Source of the DNA: an uncultured Paracoccaceae bacterium
GTDB taxonomy: Bacteria; Pseudomonadota; Alphaproteobacteria; Rhodobacterales; Rhodobacteraceae
Reading direction: 5' to 3'
NCBI GenBank assembly: GCA_947503775.1
Contig: CANNFE010000015.1
Coordinates: 1-64,000 of the forward strand
Length of the DNA stretch: 64,000 nt
A program made the position numbers and the translations under genes. The notes under the pieces were generated by a model that was not told the origin of the DNA, ran no database searches, and saw nothing but the letters and a program-made list of their open reading frames with translations. Shown piece after piece: positions 62,003-64,000 of this stretch. Position 1 is the stretch's first letter. Each line of letters begins with the position of its first letter.

Positions 62003-63604
62003 CTACCCCAGCAAAAGCTCCGCCTCATAGCCCCTGAGAAGCTGGCGCGCAGCGCAGTAGCTCTCCCGGCCCTCATCCGTCGCAAGCTCCGGAAAAAGCT
62101 CGTAGATCTCCTGTTGCTGCTCGGACCCCATCGCCTCCAGTGTCTGGGTTCCTGGCTGAAAACTTTCGGTCCAGGCCCCGTCCGACAGCACGACCTCGTG
62201 CCGATCGAACATGAAGTGGATATAGTTGATCGCAGGGGTCGAGACCCGGCGAATGCCGCGCTCGCCGATCAGGTGCTTGGCCGCGACAAGGACCTCATCA
62301 TCCTGAAAGTAAAGCTGAATATCCGCGCCCTGCATCAGCATCCGGTGGTTCGGGCTGACCATCATGTCACGCTCGGGCAGCCCCTGCCCCAAGGCGCCGG
62401 CCTTGATCAGGATCGGCCGCAGATGCGCCTTTGCTTTCAGATCGAGCCGCTCGACCCGGGTGCTCCCGATCCAGCGGATCTCCTGAAGACCGTTGTCGCG
62501 CGTGACGATCTTGTCGCCTTCCCTCAGATCCTCGATCCGCCGCTCGCCCCGGGACGTGGCGATCCGCGCGCCGGGCGTGAAGCAATGCGTGATCTTCTCG
62601 ATCCCGGTAAAGACCAAATCAGATCCGTCGCTAAAGATGACGCGCCCCGATTCCCGGTCGTCCGAGGTGTATTCGATGCGGTCGTAATCGACATCGCTCA
62701 GGTCCAGAACATCGATATCGGACCCGTCCCGGTCTTCTCCTCCCCGGACGATATCGCCGCCATTTCCGCCGATAAACGTATCGCTGCCACGCCCGCCGAC
62801 GAGAATATCGCTCCCCTCGCCGCCGATGATGGTGTCATCGCCCTGATTGCCGCGGATCTCGTCATCTCCGGTTCCGCCATCGAGGATGTCGTCCCCGCGC
62901 CCGCCGCGCACCATATCGTCGCCGGACCCGGCATCCACGACGTCGTCGCCGGCGCCGCTGCGGATCGTGTCGTCACCGGCCCCTGCGATAATCACGTCAT
63001 CATCAGGGCCATCGCCCGGTAGGATCGCATCGCCATGATCGACGCGGTCCCCCTCGGGATCTCCGTCATAGTCGTGGTCGATCACATCGTCGCCATCGGT
63101 GCCACTGACCACCCCATCGGGGGCCGGGAGGACGAAATCCACGTTGTCGATTGCGCCCGAGCCGGTCATCACGACCTCCATCCGCGCAACATCGTCCACG
63201 CCCACATTCAGCGTGCCCACCCCGCCATTACCGGTTATCGGAAGAGGCAGCGTATCGATCAGATTGCCATCTTCATCGTAAAGCCGAAGCGCGTTTCCGC
63301 GCCCATCAATATCGATGAAATCAAGGCTCTCGACGCGAACCGGAGCGTCGAAGTCAAAGAGGAGGGTTCCGCCGCCGGCATTGTCGTCGGGATCACAGCG
63401 GTCGCCGTCCTCGGAGAGGATCAGGATGTGGCCGTTATTGTCAGTGGCAAGATCCCGGTCTCCGCCCGTCGGATTGTCACTGTCAAAGATCATGGGGGGA
63501 TGATTGGTCGAGGATGAACTGATCGTCACACCGTCAGAGCGGAATTGCTGGCCGACAATGTCTCCTGTCTTGAGGTCTTCGAAATCGATAACAACACGTT
63601 GCAT
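62003..63604 (-). CDS. Hint-domain protein with RTX repeats
   Basis: 533 residues from ATG 63604 (GGAG 7 bases upstream). An N-terminal beta-rich domain (about 1-155, MQRVVIDFEDLKTGDIVGQQF, a carbohydrate-module-like FEDLKTGDI start) is followed by a dense RTX segment (about 180-290: IAGAGDDTIRSGAGDD, RGGRGDDILDGGTGDDE) and a C-terminal Hint module starting CFTPGARIATSRGERRIEDLREGD with VSPNHRML and ending near 490. Hint domains can self-cleave; the nucleophile Cys and the downstream His are present, but the usual C-terminal Asn junction is not evident. Probably exported by a T1SS. Not paralogous to the RTX trio at 35-40 kb beyond the repeats. Confidence 0.88.
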   Translation of the reverse strand: MQRVVIDFEDLKTGDIVGQQFRSDGVTISSSSTNHPPMIFDSDNPTGGDRDLATDNNGHILILSEDGDRCDPDDNAGGGTLLFDFDAPVRVESLDFIDIDGRGNALRLYDEDGNLIDTLPLPITGNGGVGTLNVGVDDVARMEVVMTGSGAIDNVDFVLPAPDGVVSGTDGDDVIDHDYDGDPEGDRVDHGDAILPGDGPDDDVIIAGAGDDTIRSGAGDDVVDAGSGDDMVRGGRGDDILDGGTGDDEIRGNQGDDTIIGGEGSDILVGGRGSDTFIGGNGGDIVRGGEDRDGSDIDVLDLSDVDYDRIEYTSDDRESGRVIFSDGSDLVFTGIEKITHCFTPGARIATSRGERRIEDLREGDKIVTRDNGLQEIRWIGSTRVERLDLKAKAHLRPILIKAGALGQGLPERDMMVSPNHRMLMQGADIQLYFQDDEVLVAAKHLIGERGIRRVSTPAINYIHFMFDRHEVVLSDGAWTESFQPGTQTLEAMGSEQQQEIYELFPELATDEGRESYCAARQLLRGYEAELLLG

Positions 63605-64000
63605 TCTGTCACTCCATCCGGACAGGCCCGCCAGCCGATCCGGTTCACGAAGGGCGATCCGCCCTAAATCTACGCAACGGGATAGAAATGATTGGCCCGG
63701 TAAATTCCGGATCCGTTTCGCCCGTTCCCCACTTTTCAGAGGATCCGAACAGGCTGTTCGGCCTCTACGACCGCTCGATGGAAAAGAGCTCATGCGTTCC
63801 GGTGACAGCTTGTGACGAACGTCTCCATTCGCCGATCCAGCAAGGCTAATGGATCCGAAGATCAGGTTGACACGGGATGTCCCAGCAATAGGCGTTCCAA
63901 CGAACGCTCAACCTCTGGCAGTTGGGAATTTCCGCTTCAAGAAAAAAGTGGCAAATTTTTGACTTATTTTCCTGAAGCGAAACAGATGCTTGCTTTTGTT
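63605..64000. other. gene-free right edge with an inverted repeat
   Basis: No gene can be supported in these 396 bases. Near the end, CGCTTCA-a-GAAAA (63933-63945) pairs with TTTTC-c-TGAAGCG (63967-63979), 12 of 13 bases, around an AT-rich centre. The AT-rich end may be the promoter of a gene beyond the window. Confidence 0.5.

Overview
The window looks like a chromosomal segment of a marine-type Rhodobacteraceae (Roseobacter group, Alphaproteobacteria). Most of it is GC-rich and densely coded. It carries alphaproteobacterial housekeeping genes (rpsB-tsf, mfd, hemB, rlmE, ppx/gppA), an agl-type alpha-glucoside operon, a corrinoid/folate C1 trio, and several RTX and Hint-domain secreted proteins typical of the group. 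All identifications come from reading translated sequence and motifs; no database search was possible.

Layout. 1-1.9 kb: an AT-richer accessory segment with one reverse transcriptase preceded by about 400 bp of non-coding, hairpin-containing DNA. It resembles a defence-associated (DRT/UG-type) system. 2-7.7 kb: glpK, rlmE and ppx/gppA, with a small cassette (ABM monooxygenase, an unknown secreted protein, a gene fragment and a LysE exporter) lying between rlmE and ppx. 7.9-10.4 kb: a PF13769-type protein, MTHF reductase and methyl-THF:corrinoid methyltransferase, ending in a cluster of three related palindromes. 10.5-22 kb: sugar catabolism. The leftward operon aglE-F-G-A-K-hpaI imports and hydrolyses alpha-glucosides, bglA-glk runs divergently, and glpD lies beyond. 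The bglA and glpD promoters share the same operator in the same position.

22-34.7 kb: a DUF2975/HTH pair, rpsB-tsf, a HupE/DUF4198 (putative nickel or cobalt) pair, psuK-psuG for pseudouridine breakdown, a DUF502 protein and ArgO-like exporter, a tiny entericidin, then patatin, a flavin monooxygenase-like protein and bdhA. 34.9-40 kb: three tandem paralogous RTX proteins with shared leaders and two related small-RNA-like units on the opposite strand. 40-49 kb: an orphan oligopeptide-type binding protein, small membrane or lipoproteins, arsC-aqpS, a CsbD-like stress protein behind an ECF-type promoter, an acyl-CoA ligase-DsbA-K+ channel overlap operon and a Na+/H+ antiporter. 49-64 kb: mfd, hemB, an alpha/beta hydrolase, bluB, SYLF and DUF2254 proteins, a dimethylglycine dehydrogenase-like fusion enzyme with a MobA-like partner, and a Hint-RTX protein next to a gene-free right edge.

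The best candidates for new biology are the reverse transcriptase with its upstream RNA-like region, the RTX tandem array with its conserved leaders, the minus-strand small RNA at 39.9 kb, the triple palindrome at 10.45 kb, and the shared bglA/glpD operator.
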